This document shows, piece by piece, positions 21,495 to 34,905 of a stretch of DNA of 64,000 nt; within the stretch, counting starts at the first letter, position 1, and every line of letters begins with the position of its first letter. The position numbers were made by a program, and so were the translations under genes. Under the pieces are notes generated by a model. The model worked only from the letters and a program-made list of their open reading frames with translations. It was not told the DNA's origin and did not search any database. The DNA comes from Erythrophleum ivorense. Taxonomy: Eukaryota > Streptophyta > Magnoliopsida > Fabales > Fabaceae. The stretch is from assembly GCA_026724425.1 (NCBI GenBank), contig JAIUCV010000282.1, forward strand, positions 620,001 through 684,000, given 5' to 3'.

Positions 21495-24057
21495 TAAAAG
21501 TACACACTCTTCTTTGAAACCAAAAGTTGTACTATAATTTTGTGCAAATTTATTTTTTTGGCTAAAATATTTTTCACCAACCTAAATACATATTGAGTGC
21601 TTTTTTTTTTTTGCAAGCATTATAGAGACTAAGTTGTTTGGTAGTATAACTACCCTCACCTTCATTATTGTTTTTCATTGAATTAGATTCAAATATACAT
21701 AATTAAAAATAAAAAGAGTTTATTTTTTCATTAAATTTAACAAAGCCTAATTAAACTTATTATCATTTATTAAATAATAGGTAGCGTGGCACATGCTTTT
21801 GAGGTTAAAAGAATGATAGTATTAAAGTTCTTTTCTTTTTTGATGCAAATTGACTAGTTTATGGTTAATTATTGCAAATCATTATTTTTAGTTCTATGTA
21901 ACTTTATGATGTATTCGTAGAGACTTGGTTTATCATGAATTAATTCCTTAAATTTAGTTTTAAGTTTAATTTTGGCTTAAAATAGTAGTTTTCTTTGTCA
22001 CTAGATCTACTCTCTTGAATTGTTGAATATAAATGATAATATTTTTGTAAAACAAATATGTATTTACATTAATAGAAGGTATTTAGTTACTTGAACTAAA
22101 GTGTAATGTAACTTTTGGTTTTAGAAAAAAGAAATGTATATTTTACAAATAAAGGGGAGAGTCGTGTAATTTTAACAAACTCAAGGAGGGTGTTTTAGTT
22201 AATTGGACTAAAGTCTAATGCAACTTTTGATTTTACAAGAAGAAAGTGCATATTTTAAAAATAAAAAGGAGATTTGTGTAATTTTAGTAAAATTTAGAAT
22301 ATTTGTGCAATTTATCCCAAAATAAATAACATAAATTATTCTCTCTTATTTTGAGAAATGTTCAAAATGTATAACTTCCCTAAAATTAAAAGATACGCTA
22401 TACTTACATCCCCACAACAAAAAATAAGTTACAATTACACTTATTTTAACTTAAATACTCTTATATCTATTATTTATATAATATAAGCATTATATATATA
22501 TGACTAATATACAATAGTCAATTATTTAAATTAAGTAAATTGTAAAATTATTTAATAAAAAATTATTAAATATTAAAAACCATATTAACAAAATGACTTT
22601 TTTTTTAAATTTAACTAATGTATAGATTACAATTAATGTCAAGAATGAAATTGTTATTAAATAACATTAATAAACTTAAATATTGCCATAAATTTAATAA
22701 AGTTTTTAAAATAAATTAAATTATAATTTTCAACACAAAATGAATTACAATGAAATAAAAGTCTAAAAATATTTTTTTAATAAGTTATATTTTAATAAAA
22801 GAGATAACTATATATTTAAAAAATATATGGAAGAATCGTGTAATTTAAGTATTTTTAAGGTAGGGAAAGTAATTTACCCAAATAAATATATAAGGGAGAG
22901 AGAATAAATGAGAATAGGAAAATAGAAAACTTTAGGGTAACAAAGAAAAGATAAAGGGTAATGTGGTAATTAATGAGTTTATATTTTTGCTAAAGCTACA
23001 ATTTCCTGCTTCATTCCCACAATCGAAAAACTACTTTTGTTACTAAAAGCAACATTGGTTTTTGGCCAATTACAACAAGAAGTATTTTTGCTAAAGTAAT
23101 TTTTATTTAAAAAAATCCTAAACAAACTATTAGTTTACTCACACTGTTAATAAAAAAGGTTAAATTATTGTATTAATTTTTATAATTTTATTTAATTTTA
23201 ATTTGATCTCTATAATTTAAATTTTGTAATTAAGTTTTCATAATGTTAAATTTTTTAATTTATTCCTTAATGTTGAGCTTTTTATCAGTATGTTATTAAA
23301 GTTTACTAATATGACTAATTTTGAACAATTTTGACCGTTTAAATATATATGGTAGACTTGAATTTATGATATGATCACCTTTGTTTATATACAATATTTT
23401 ATTATAAAAATATTTATATTCACTTTTTGGTCATTCCTAACAAAATAAAGTACTTGTGCACACTTAATTGCCAAATATTTATTAAATAAACCTCATCTAT
23501 CTATATTAATGAGTTTAGGCTCTAATAATGACTTTGTCTCGTTACTAACACAAACAAATAAAATAAAATAGTATTTCTAGAACGAATAAAGATAAATTGT
23601 GATATTAGCGTGAGTGATTATAAAAGAAATTATTATTTACACATATAAGATAATAATATTTAAGATTTAATTTATTATTTTTCTAATAAAAAATAATCAG
23701 AGTTTAAGTTTTTTATTAAAATTCTAAATAACTATAAATTAAAGAAATAAATTGATATGTATATTAATACATTCAAGCCGTTGATTTTTAATATTTTTAC
23801 AATTAATTTATTATTTAATTTTCTAATTTATTACTTTAAACAATAATTCACTTAAAAAAATTTTACGTATACTAGATTGACTCATAAAGTCCCATCCAAA
23901 AGGATGTTACACACGAAGTGGATTCATTGAGATAGCAATAGGCTGTTGTTATCTTTTTCCATTTGGCATCATGCAGAATCTGAGGTGGAAAGTCCTCTCT
24001 CTCTTCAATTGACAATTGATAGATAATGTATTTTTGTTGGCAGATGATTTTAACATG
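21495..24057. other. AT-rich intergenic region
   Basis: No gene is visible. A tandem duplication lies at 22077-22300. A segment at about 22800-22870 repeats part of the same theme (CGTGTAATTT). The remainder is unrecognised. Confidence 0.45.
22077..22300. repeat. ~115-bp imperfect tandem duplication
   Basis: Unit 1 (from about 22077) and unit 2 (from about 22193) share the order TTAGTTA-x-TTG-ACTAAAGT, AATG-AACTTTTG, GAAATGTATATTTTA-like, and GTGTAATTTTA. The second has drifted by many substitutions. Its function is unknown; it is probably part of a repeated plant intergenic family. Confidence 0.6.
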
Positions 24058-24295
24058 AAAAAAATTATCGTTTAAACTTTTAAATTAAAAATATTTATAT
24101 TAAAAAATTTTAAATTTTAAAATTATTTTAAAAGATTTAGGACTAAAAACTTAAATTGCTCAAAAAAAATTATAATTTAGAATCTTAAATTAAAATTTTT
24201 GGCCTTAGAATTATTCAAAATAATTTTAAAATTTAAGACTCTTTAATATAAATATCTTTGATTTGAAATCTTGAATTATAATTTTTCCCTATAAC
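24058..24295. mobile_element. AT-rich fold-back MITE
   Basis: Arms of about 80 bases (24058-24140 and 24210-24295) are reverse complements with scattered mismatches. Both contain AATATTTATATTAAA and TTTTAAATTTTAAAATTATTTT-like stretches. A single related arm appears at about 5250-5400, suggesting a dispersed family. Confidence 0.5.
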
Positions 24296-24766
24296 ATCCA
24301 TGTTGTTTGGAACCTTCACCATTTTGTTTTTTGTTTTAATGGGTAGATAACCTTCTATATTTTCAATTTACTATCCTTATATTTACTTTAGAGGTCATTT
24401 TAAGCTGATTCTAACAAATTAAAAAAGATTAAAGGATTATTATTATTATTATTTATTATACAAGAGCAACTAGGAGTTGGACAATGGGAAGAAAACAGTT
24501 GTTCGGATGATTCCATCTTTCATTTTGATTTTGCTGTTTCATTAATCCTCTGTTGCAAGAGCTAAAAGAGTCCAAGAGCTTCTTGATGTCTTTCCGAGAC
24601 ATCTACAAGGAGTAATCCTTCATCGAGATTTCATTGAAAAGTGAATGACTTCTGTAAATTAAGGACAGTAGCTACATGGGGTGTTGGAGTGGATTATTGA
24701 TGACATCTATGCTTGCTATCTATCAAAGAACTTCCCTAAGAAGCATAAAAACTCCAACTGCCCTAA

Positions 24767-25337
24767 TAGGGGTGTTCACTGGGACTCTGGGCCGATGGGC
24801 CTAACGCAAAAAATTAAAGTAAAAATTAAGGGTTAGGTTAAGTATTAGACCAACCCTAAAGGTTATATTGACTCAATTTGACTTAAAAAAATTATTTTTT
24901 TTAAATTTTTTAATAAATATTTATATTAAAATTTTAATTTTTTAAAGACAAAATATAATTTTATAAAGATTTATATAAAAAAAATTTAGAGGTTATTTTG
25001 TAATTTTAATAATAAATCTGAATCAACCTTAAGGAATGTATTGGTCCTGTTGAGTCCAAAAAATAAAAATATTAAAAAAATATTTTTTTATAAAAATTTA
25101 TATTTTTATAAGGATTTATATAAAAAAATTTTTTTAGTTATTTTATAATTTTAATAATAAATTTTTTTAAAAATACCAAGCTGTCCAGTATTAGTCAAGC
25201 CTTGCCCAATATTAAATCGAGTTAGGTCGAGCTAAGCCAAGGCTAGGCAATGAATTTCAATTTTAAAACTTGTTTAAAATCGAGTTGAGTATCAAGTTGG
25301 CCAAAGTTCAACTCGCCCTAACTCATGAACATCCCTA
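24767..25337. mobile_element. hAT-type MITE, 571 bp
   Basis: The ends are inverted: TAGGGGTGTTCA on the left and the reverse complement TAGGGATGTTCATGAG on the right. This terminus is common among Ac-like plant hAT elements. GC-richer subterminal patches (GGGCCGATGGGCC, GTCGAGCTAAGCC) surround an A/T core. The 8-base flanks (TGCCCTAA, TTCCTTTG) do not match well, so the target duplication has decayed or the borders are slightly off. The autonomous hAT at 35205 has a similar but not identical end. Confidence 0.65.
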
Positions 25338-25787
25338 TTCCTTTGAGGAATATTTGGAAAGCTCTTTGATAACTCATCTCACTAGGTTGCCATTGAGAAG
25401 GATAATAGCTTTTGCTTGAGATAATTTGTGACCATGTCTTATCTTCCTCTTTTGTTAGTGAATTATAGCCCAATCGGTAGACCTAGGCTTCTTCTTCTTT
25501 ATCATGGTTTGAGTGGGAGCTCTAGGTTCATTTCTAGTAAACGTTAACTTGGCGATTCTAGTGCTATAGAATAATGCACTGATTTTCCTAATGATGTTAC
25601 TAGATTTTGCATGAATCCCTTCATGAACAAGGTAGTTCCTAGCCTCCCAAATAAAATGAAGACCTATTGTGATGACCTTAATGAGAAAATATTTTCCTTG
25701 GACCCAGTGTGAATCAAGCTGGAGCCATGATAGCAACCATTAGTCTACCTTTGGAGTTGATTATTCGTCCATCTTGAAACCCATAGG
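25338..25787 (-). pseudogene. LINE ORF2 C-terminal fragment
   Basis: The minus strand gives WVQGKYFLIKVITIGLHFIW followed by EARNYLVHEG, a recognisable stretch of the region after the reverse transcriptase in plant LINE ORF2 (zf-RVT and beyond). An open frame of 93 codons survives at 25736-25455. It connects to 29105 across the solo LTR, where the same strand continues with PRQFGMLC. Confidence 0.65.
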
Positions 25788-25792
25788 CAAAG
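25788..25792. repeat. target-site duplication, left
   Basis: CAAAG is repeated exactly at 29105-29109. Confidence 0.8.
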
Positions 25793-28700
25793 TGTCATAT
25801 CAGTATAAGTTAAACATAAATCTCATATTACATTTCTCATTAAATAACAGTTGAACCATTTCATAATTACGATAGTAGAAATTATCGTTATTAAGAAACT
25901 TTAATAGTGGAATTTATCATGTTAAAGCCTCAATTAGTCAAATTAAGCAAAAATAAATATTTTCATCATAGCATCTCTCGAATTCATGTCAAAGAAGTTT
26001 GTTATGCTTGAGACATCACAAAAAGAAGCCAAAAGTCTGTGGGTTACATATATGCACAATTTCTCCATTTTATCACATATTATGAGCCAAATTTTGAAAA
26101 ATCATAACTTGAGTTATATAATTTTGATTTATGCAAACTCAGTGGCCATGAAAAGCTTATAACATGAACTATTTACTATAAAAATTTCAAGTCAAAACGA
26201 GCTCATTTGTTCTTCCAAAACTCATAAAAATAGAAGCATAACCTATGAATAGTGCACCAAAAATTTTATAGAAAAATAGCCAACTTCAAAAATTCATAGA
26301 ATATTCCATAGAGTTTCAAAATTGTGATCTTTGGTTTTATGGAAACCTCTAAGTGTGTCCTAAATGCTTGCCAAATCTCAACCCAAAATTCATCTATTTG
26401 ATATACTTTTGGTTTATGGATATTTTATGGCTCACAAAAGTCTAATTTTGGGATCTAAGAGGTACAAATTGAGCCACAATATGCCATGTTATCATTTGGG
26501 CACATTTTAAGTAAGGAATAGAACATGTAGGGCTGGTTCAATATGTTTCAAATCTCATATTTTTCAAAATGACCCTCCCACTTGTGATTTTACACACTAA
26601 TGATAAATAACTCAAGGAGTCATCTTGCACATTATTGCACATTAGTTCCCATGAATGGTTCATAAATTATATTCTTATGCTTTTAAGTTTGTTAGGATAA
26701 TCATACATCAAGATACATATATACACAATCATAAATACAGGGATGTGCTTTAAATTAATAATTATTGTCAATGTTTGCTCTCCTTATGCATTTTATTCTT
26801 CATTTTTGCTTTCTTGAGGGCCACCAACATGGTTAGTAGAAGATGGAAAAAAATGAGATTCAAGAATTCCAATAACTCGTTCATTATTCAAGCAAGCATA
26901 CATGGCATGCTCAATGTCAAAGAAAGCAAGTGTGTATATCAAACAACCATATCTCATTTAATATCATGCATTAAGGATCTCATGGCTCTACTAAGAGCAA
27001 AATAAGTTGTAGGGTCTTTTGGTCTAGTCTCACCAATCATTTAGGGGCATTTAGTTTAGCTTGACCCTCTTTTAGGGACTTTTGACTTGGCCTCACTCGC
27101 AATTTAGATTTTTGGTCTAGTCTCACCCACATTTTGGGACTTTTGACTTCACCTCATTCATTCTAAAAGACTTTTAGCACAATCTCACCTATTAGGAAAT
27201 TTCATATGCACTAAAATGCCATGCCAATTTATGTAAGTATCAAGCAATCAATTATCATGCATAATTAACAAACAAATACACACAAGCCATCCAAGACACA
27301 CACACAACCATCATATACAAGCAAGAATAGATAAAGAACTACCTTATCCCAATGATTCAACTTAGTCCCCTTTTGTTTCTTGACTCAATTCCTTGGCCTC
27401 ACACCCACATTCGAATAAAGTTCCTCTCACTTGGCCTAGACACATCAAATAAGGTACAAATTTACCAATGGAACCATATTTGGATTCATATAAGCCTTAT
27501 ACAAACTAGTTAAAATTTTAGGTTTTCATATGGTTCAATTAGTGGTATAATGAAGCAACCTTTGCAATTCAATATTTTGGCTCCAAAATCTCACCCAATA
27601 TATGTTATATAATTTTATTAAAATTCATTAGAGCCATCACAAACCCAATTCAAGGAGCCTAGTATCAAATAGTTTCTTTATGTATAATGGAACCTTAAAT
27701 TTTTACCTTTTAAAATAAGGTTTTTAAATTCAAACCAATGGTTTCTTTAGTGTTTACAATTCACATTTTGACTATTTATAACCTTAGAATAAAAAAAAAA
27801 CTCTACCAAGGTACTAATTCCTTCTTAAGGCTGAACTTATGATCAAGGCTAGTGTTCCATGGAGTTTTATTCCACTTTTAGAGAGATTGACACATATGAA
27901 TGTTCTATAGCTCCTTCTTAGTTTATTAGGATTTCAAATGGCTTAAGATGTGCTTTCGAAGTCTTAAACTCCCTAAGGTACAATCAAAACCCTAAATTCC
28001 ATATTTTACAATTCATAGGTTCTTAGTTGTTTTTTTTTTTTGGTTTTATCTAATTCTACATGTTCCTAAACCTTTAAAACTATCATGTTTAGGTCAGAAT
28101 TAATCCTCCTCTAGAGCCTCCCTATGTTGGCTGAATATAGAAGCCCATGGAGGAACAAAGAGAAGCAAGTTTTCATACTATGCTATACACCATTTAAAAA
28201 GGCTTTTCATGGAAATTATGATGGTGTGTTTAGTTACCTTTTAGGAGGTCTTTCCTCCATGAGTTTAGACCCAAACCACCATCTTTTGAGAAATTAAAAC
28301 CATGGAGAGAAAGAGGGGAAAAAGTGGAAGACAGTTTACAATGGCATCATATATGAAATCTACACATTTACTTACCTGTGTAAAGCTTTTCCTTTATTTC
28401 ACGCCACCATAGGAGCTCTTTTAGTCTAAGTAAAGTTGGTTATGGGAGGCTAAGGGTTGTGCTGGTCTGATTTAAAGAGAATAAAGGTGTTTTATAATAT
28501 TCTTCAAAATGCTCATTATGTCCCTCCACTTTAATGCCTCTATTTGAGCTCATTTTAACTCTTTTTTTAAAATCATTTTTTTCATCATAAAATTTAGACC
28601 TTTTAGTTTATTAAAAATATTTTGTTTCAAATTTATGAGATTAAAAACAATTCAAAAGGATCTAGTCAAATTTTAGGTCAACTGATAATTTAAATTCTAC

Positions 28701-29104
28701 ATTAAAAGGATTTTAACCATTTTGATGGTTTTTATGGTTTTCTGGGCCTCTGAAAATCCCAATGAACTCAATTTTATTATTTAAAACTTTCTCCTTTAAA
28801 TTTCTAAAATTTTGTCTGAAATTACAATTTTGCCACTGCATTTCAAATCATTCCCTTTAGCCGTTTCGACTCCGATTTGGGCCATCTATGATTTCCTAAC
28901 CTTATTTTTAGATGCTCTATCTAGCATTCTATCCTCAATTTATCTCAATTCATCTTACTCTGGGGTCCTCCTGCATGAACCACACAGTTCTAGTTTCGAT
29001 TTCTTTTAATTCATACTGCCTTTTTCTAGGCTCGTGACCCCATTTAAATGATTTATTCCATTCTTTAAGAGCTATTTTAAATCACTAAATCATGGAATAT
29101 TACA
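25793..29104 (-). mobile_element. solo LTR, family A, 3.3 kb
   Basis: It runs from TGTCATATCAG to GAATATTACA with an exact 5-bp duplication CAAAG. On the minus strand it begins TGTAATATTCC, like the family A copy at 55814. It contains no retroelement genes. At 27005-27190 it carries, in reverse complement, the degenerate ~35-bp tandem repeat with core CAAAAGTCCCT / GTGAGGC seen in the other family A copies. This is the best evidence for common descent with 40692, 51257 and 55814. It sits inside the LINE. Confidence 0.85.
27005..27190 (-). repeat. CAAAAGTCCCT tandem array (reverse orientation)
   Basis: Units of about 30-37 bases carry AGGGACTTTTGACTTGGCCTC-type cores, five or so in number, spaced irregularly. 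Confidence 0.8.
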
Positions 29105-31206
29105 CAAAGCATACCAAATTGCCTTGGTTAAATCACATTGGATGAAGATGTGATGCATAGTTTTTAGTGCATTACCATAGGATGGGCAACCTTGGAAATT
29201 TCAAAGGTGACATAATCTTAGGATATCACTCATTGGTATAACCTTCTTGATGACCTTCCAAGTGAAAGTAGTATCTTTATAGGAATCTTGACTTTCCATA
29301 AGCTATGCCATATGATTTAAAATAAGGGAGTAACGATAGTTGTGTCTTCTTTAAGACAATTGTAGCTTGTTTTTGAATTATATAATCCATCCTTCCTTTT
29401 CATACAAGCCTATCTTGTTAGGGAAAAAATGGAGAAGGTAGTCTACTTAATTTGTTGTGCTATTAGGGGTGAATAAAGGGAGTTTAGGATTGATTCATTC
29501 CATTCACCACTATCATGTAAGATAAGATCCACAATTGTACTGACTTGGTTATGTGGATCTGATTGCATAGGCCACCCTAGGGAGTTGTTGATAGGAATAG
29601 AGTTCCTTGATCCTACTTTCTAGGTAAGATGGAAAGTGATTAAAACATTTGATTTCAAGACCTTTTTCCAAAACCATGAGGCTCTTAAATGGTTGTGGAA
29701 GGAAGATTTCAGAGGATAATTAAAGTGCATAGGTCTTATAGATTTGACCATAAGAGAATTCTATGTGGAATCAAACATTTTCCAAACTTGGTTGGTTAAC
29801 AAAGCTTTATTAAAGTGGGAAAAAGATCTCAACCCTAAGCCACCTTCTCCAGTGGGTTAACATAGCCTTTTCCAACTAAGAAAGTGCATTCTAGGTTTTT
29901 TCGTATTTAAGCCCTAACAAAAGTTGTTGCATTTAGCATCTAGTATGGCACACTTTTTTTTTAGGAAGATTAATGAAAGATGGTTGATGAACCAAAGCTA
30001 AACTTAGAACAGACTTGATTAAAATCATTCTTGCAACTTGAGATAATAGACTAGCCTTTCAATTATAAAGCTTAGAGTCAATCTTTTCTATGATCTTATG
30101 ATAAATGGCCTTCTTGTTCCTTCCCATATCAATCCAACTTCCAAGATATTTCCTTAAGTAGGACAAAAATTTGATGTTAAAGTTGCCAGATAGAAACTTT
30201 TTGAACCTATGATGGGTGTTAAGTCTGAAGGTCAATTCAAAATTTTGCTTGTTAATACTAAGCCCAATAAAGGATCAAGGTGTTTTGGACCATCCTACAT
30301 CCTCAGGAGATCCTTCAAAGAAGAGAATGGTTTCATCCACATACATTAAATGTGATATAACTTCAAATCTTCTACTAATCTTAACACCTTTCTAGTTTTT
30401 GCCTTCCTCCTCCTTGCTAATAAGATAAGAGAGAACATTGGCACATAATATGAAAAGGTATGGAGATAGAAGGTCACCTTGCCTTAAACCTTTTTAGGGA
30501 TGAAAGCTCTTAGTTAGGTTGCCATCAAAGAGAACCTTATAGGATATCATAAACAAACATTGCATGATTAATCCAATCCATTGTTCCAGGAACCACATTT
30601 TAATTAGCATTGCTTTGATAAAGTTTCAGGTTGCCTTGTCATAAGCTTTGGCTAATCAATTTTAAGAGCTCCCCATCTTTTTTAAGTTTTCCTAGTATGC
30701 TTAATTTTGTGTAAGATTTCAGAAAAACATTCTAGTTTAAGGTAATGTATTCTTCCATGATAACTTTCAATCTATTGCATAATATTTTAGAAATGATTTG
30801 TATGTAATATTGCATAAACTAATTGGCTAAAAATCCTTCAAGGTTTATGGGCACTCGCACTTAAGGATTAATGCTATGTGGGTTTGTTTAGTTCCTTGAA
30901 GAGGTAACCCTTTTCTTGAAAAAAATTGACCATGGATGAAATGTCATCCCTTGTAGCTCCCCAAAAGTGTTTGAAGAATCTAGCATGAAGCCTATCCAAA
31001 CTAAGGGCATTGTTAACCTGTAGCTGGAAGAAAGGCTTTTTGATTTTAGCATTTGTTGTAACCACTGATAGGAAGGACTGGTGCTCCACAATGATACAAG
31101 GGATATTAATGTTGTTTAATTCTTGAAGAATGTTGTCAATAGGCCTTTCCCTTTGAATGGAATAAATCTCCCTAAAATAATCAAAGGCTAATACATTTAA
31201 AGGGCT
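29105..31206 (-). pseudogene. LINE reverse transcriptase remnant
   Basis: Minus-strand motifs in order are: a frame at 31089-30874 with KKPFFQLQVNNALSLDRLHA and FFQEKGYLFKELN (the region before finger-palm, cf. A-P-G-P-D-G-F-x-x-x-F-F and F-x-x-G-x-L); the catalytic box HLMYVDETILFFEGSP at about 30306-30352; SWIDMGRNKK; then KKPRMHFLSWKRLC and EGGLGLRSF. The active-site tetrad reads Y-V-D-E here where L1-type enzymes have Y/F-A/V-D-D, so the second catalytic aspartate is lost. Stops are frequent. The upstream end was truncated by, or lies beyond, the chromovirus inserted at 31212. Confidence 0.8.
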
Positions 31207-31211
31207 AGGAT
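31207..31211. repeat. left flank of chromovirus (AGGAT)
   Basis: These five bases abut the 5' LTR and would be one copy of its target duplication. The partner cannot be checked because the 3' LTR is truncated. Confidence 0.4.
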
Positions 31212-34200
31212 TGTAACACTTTCTAAAATTAATTATTTAATTAATATAAAATAAATTAGACAATATTAGACATCACTTAATTATTAATTTAAAGAAATAT
31301 TATAAAAGTTTCTTGAATTATAGGTTTTAGAATAATAGTAAAATTGTATTGGATTAATTAGGAATTTAATAGAAATTATTTCAAAAAATATATATTTTAT
31401 TAAATAATAAATATTCAAATGGAAATTTTTGAAATTTTCTAAACTTTTGGAGCCTAAAAAATATAAGAAAATTATACGGTAATACAAAAAATTAGGTGAA
31501 ATTTTTGGGTGAAAATATAATTATCAAAAGCTTAGAGTGCAACTTCAACTAGAACTAAAATATAATTTTAGCCAGAGCCAAAGTACAGTGCCAAGACTAA
31601 AATATGATTTCCTTTGAGAGAAAATTTGCTACAATTAAAGGAAAATTTCAACTGAAAAGGCTGCTAATGATTAAAAATATTTTTTATATCTAGTTTTGAA
31701 TAAATTGGATTCCCTGTATCTAATATTTTGAAGTTAAAAAAGACTTTTGACTTTGACCCTTCCTTTAAAAGCCAAAATAAAATGTAAAGGGGGAAAAACA
31801 TTGCATACCAACTTTGTTTCCCTATACATAGCACCCCAACCCATTTGCTTATGAAAAAACCCATATATACAATTTAGAAAGGCTGAGATAAGGTTGCAAT
31901 AATGAAAGAGTTGAGAGCAAAAAATGAAAGTGAAGAAGAGGAAAAAGGAATGTAAAAGAGAAGAAAGAGTAGAAGAAAACATTTTAGACAAATTATAAGG
32001 TAAGGCACTCTCCTTATCTCATGTGAGAATAGTAAAGGTCTCACCCCTTTCGTCTTTTTTGAGTTTCATGGTTTTGGAACCATGGAAATTGTTTGAAGTG
32101 ATGAAATATTGTATCTTGGGAAGAATTTGTTTTACAAGAAATTATGAGTTTCATGCGATTTTAACTTGTTTTTAGCTACTTGTATGTTGAAATAATCACA
32201 TGATATTGTTTGATTTAGATTGATTTGGAAGAAAAATGGATTATAGGAGGAGTTGTAGAGTTTCTCATAAAATAAAAAGTCATCGCATGGCCTAGTCATG
32301 TATTTTTGCATGGGTCTTGCAATGGGATTTGTAGGTGACATAGCTAGCCACTCAAGGGTTGCACAGCCGAGTAGTGTAAAAGCAAACAGACTATGTATTT
32401 CCTTAGCTTTTTACTTAGTGAATGAGCATTTAGCTAATACACTATAAAAATTTCATTTTTCTTCTTACTTGAGAATCAAGTTCTAAAACCCATTTAGCAT
32501 GTAAAAAGTTAAGGAAATACACAACCTGTGTACTTTTCCCTTAAGTGGCTAATTGTGGCTATGTGCCTTTTAGATATCGTTGCATGACTTATGGAAAAAT
32601 ACATGGTTTGGATGTGCATGACCCTACATTTTGTAAGAAATGTTGCAACTCTTTTAAGAATCTATTTTTCTTTCAAATCAATCCAGATGAAACAATGGCA
32701 CATGATTATTTCAATATACAAGCAGCTAAAAACAAGTTAAAACTGCATGAAACTCATGATTTCTTGAAAAATAAATTCTTCCCAAGATGTAATATTTCAT
32801 TACAAGTGATTCTTAGGTAAGAAGAAAAATGGAATGTTCATAATGCATTAGTTGAATTCTTGTATGTTTAATTGCCTATGTATGTCTGAGGATGTGATTG
32901 CCATAGTAAATCATCCTGGAATCTAAAGAACTTAAATTCTTTAATTCTTCACCTAATCTCTTATGCAAGGACTTTATTTAGACCCCATGCATGGATCATT
33001 GAACAATGGATTATTGCCATGCATGGATAACCTTATTTATGGAATACCATTATATGGATAGAAATATTGACCTTTTAATTAAAAACACTAAAAGACATGA
33101 TAATAAGGAAAACGTTTCCATCATAATTTATACAAGCAACCTTGGACTATTATGTCTCTAAATGCTTGATTATGTTTGATCTACTATATTTGGTATCATT
33201 GATCACTATATTTGGACTTGTTTCCCTTATGATTATAGTTTGAGGATTTATATGATTCGCATGATCATATTTATGCTCTTATGATCTAATGGTTAGGCAA
33301 TGAAAATGAAAAAGGAAATTACGCCTTCATGATACTATTAATATTAGGGAGACATGATTCTCATTGGAGATGATCTCCATTGGTAAAGAAAAAATTCTCA
33401 TATGAGACAATCTTTAAAAAATAAAGTACGACCCTTTATAGGGAGATGACCTTAGATTGCATGACTATATGGATCCATTCTAAGAGACACTTTAGATAGA
33501 AATGTTTGGCAATATAGTTTCTTGTTATTTATTATGGATGGCACTAGTAGGTATTCATGATATATAGAGATATATAAATACATAAGAGTAGTTCTTTTTT
33601 CTTAACTATGCTAAAACTTAAATCTTACATCAAGTAGTATATTATGCTTGATGTGCTATTTATGGATTTGAAAATCTAAGTTTACATTAAGTAGTATAGG
33701 ATATTCAATGTGGTGCTTATCGAAATGTTTTTATTACAAACAGCGCTCTTAAAGATGGATATCTACGTCTTCTAACATCAAGACCCATAGTGATACATAG
33801 TCGGCATGTTACCTTATATGACATATGAAATTAGCTTGCATAGTATTGAGTATGCATTATATAGACCATGCTATTATGATTATAAGTTATGTTTACATGA
33901 TATTTTGTATGTTATAGATGTGTAGACTCATTATCATGGTTAGAATCTCATTTTCCTTGCATTGAATAGGATGTTTGGGCCTGTAGATACCATTACCCAC
34001 CATTTTAGTAACTTCAACCATTAATCTATACATGATACCATATGTTATTGATGTTTTATGTATAATGTTAAGACATCTTTGTATTTTTTATCATATGGTA
34101 TCATTACATAAGATACTATTTTCTGATTATAAAATATTTTGGGTATGTATATAAAGGCTAACACTGGGCCATAAGGATAAGGATGATTAGTAAGAACTAT

Positions 34201-34889
34201 CTAGATGTTCATATGATTGTATGAAAATGTAACTGGTCTTACTTGTTACAACATGTAGTTTGTTTTCTTGTTATTTTTCATAGGTGTAGACAAGGGTTAA
34301 AGAAAAATGTTTTCTATAGTTTATGCAGGTAAACCATTACTAGTATAAAAAATTAATAATGTCTTATTGAGAATTGCAAACTCTTACTTATTTGGGGTAA
34401 TGTGTTTATATTTCGTCCGTGACAATGCTAACCATCAGATTATAGTAGAAATTAAGTGGATGTATATTAAGGTGCCTTATGTAAGGCAAGTGCAGGTCAT
34501 TGTTACTATGAAATGGTTTGTTGTAAACAATAAAGGACAATATATATTTACTATATAGAGCATGGTGGAAGCCATGTAGGACTATAAAATGCTAATGTAA
34601 GATCATGGAACCCCTTTTCCCCTATTGTTGTATATTTGTATATATGTAGTAGTTCTATGACTTGACTAGAATAATGTTTTGATTGATATGACATTGTAAC
34701 AAACTTTATATGATGTTTTGACTAGTCTAACACTGCAACAAAGCATATATGAATAGTTTATCAAAATAAGTTTATATGCTTGCATATGAAATTGTGTAAT
34801 CTCTTTACTTAATTATCACAAATTTAAAGGTTAGCATCAACCACATATAATAATTTAATTAATCCTTAATGAATAAGTAATGGGTTACA
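31212..34889 (+). repeat. 5' LTR, 3.7 kb
   Basis: It starts TGTAACACTTTC and ends GGGTTACA. The first ~550 bases are matched by 54835-55386. The last ~375 bases are matched in reverse complement at 62337-62711. A TATATA at 31864-31869 is a candidate promoter. The central part holds a ~700-bp hairpin (32096-32802) and loosely repeated GAGATGA / CTCCATTGG words near 33350-33470. Short frames at 31664-31991 and 32132-32820 have no family resemblance. Confidence 0.85.
32096..32802. repeat. long imperfect hairpin inside the LTR
   Basis: The left arm (about 32096-32415) and right arm (about 32490-32802) are reverse complements at around 80% identity over ~310 bases, with a loop of under 100 bases. 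Landmarks are TATCTTGGGAAGAATTTGTT on the left and AAATTCTTCCCAAGATGTAA on the right, and GTATTTCCTTAGCTTTTTAC against GTAAAAAGTTAAGGAAATAC near the loop. Two look-alike short frames on opposite strands (32341-32132 and 32545-32820) are simply the two arms. Confidence 0.85.
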
Positions 34890-34893
34890 TTTA

Positions 34894-34905
34894 TGCTATT
34901 AGAGC
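34894..34905 (+). other. primer-binding site (initiator Met tRNA type)
   Basis: TGCTATTAGAGC matches TGGTATCAGAGC at 10 of 12 positions and begins five bases after the LTR end, the expected place for priming of minus-strand DNA. Confidence 0.75.

Larger units (their letters stand above)
24480..31206 (-). mobile_element. LINE (L1-type) remnant, interrupted by two insertions
   Basis: Read on the minus strand, the element runs from reverse transcriptase (31206-29105) across a solo LTR (25793-29104) to its C-terminal domain (25787-25338), and past a hAT MITE (24767-25337) to a putative 3' end near 24480. Its upstream part would lie to the right, where the long-LTR chromovirus inserted at 31212; I do not find it there. 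Outer limits are approximate. Confidence 0.75.

Noticed and set aside
32132..32820. Two similar ~70-90-codon frames on opposite strands, suggesting a duplicated small gene
   Set aside because: They are the two arms of the LTR hairpin read in opposite directions; there are no protein motifs, and they lie inside retrotransposon LTR sequence.
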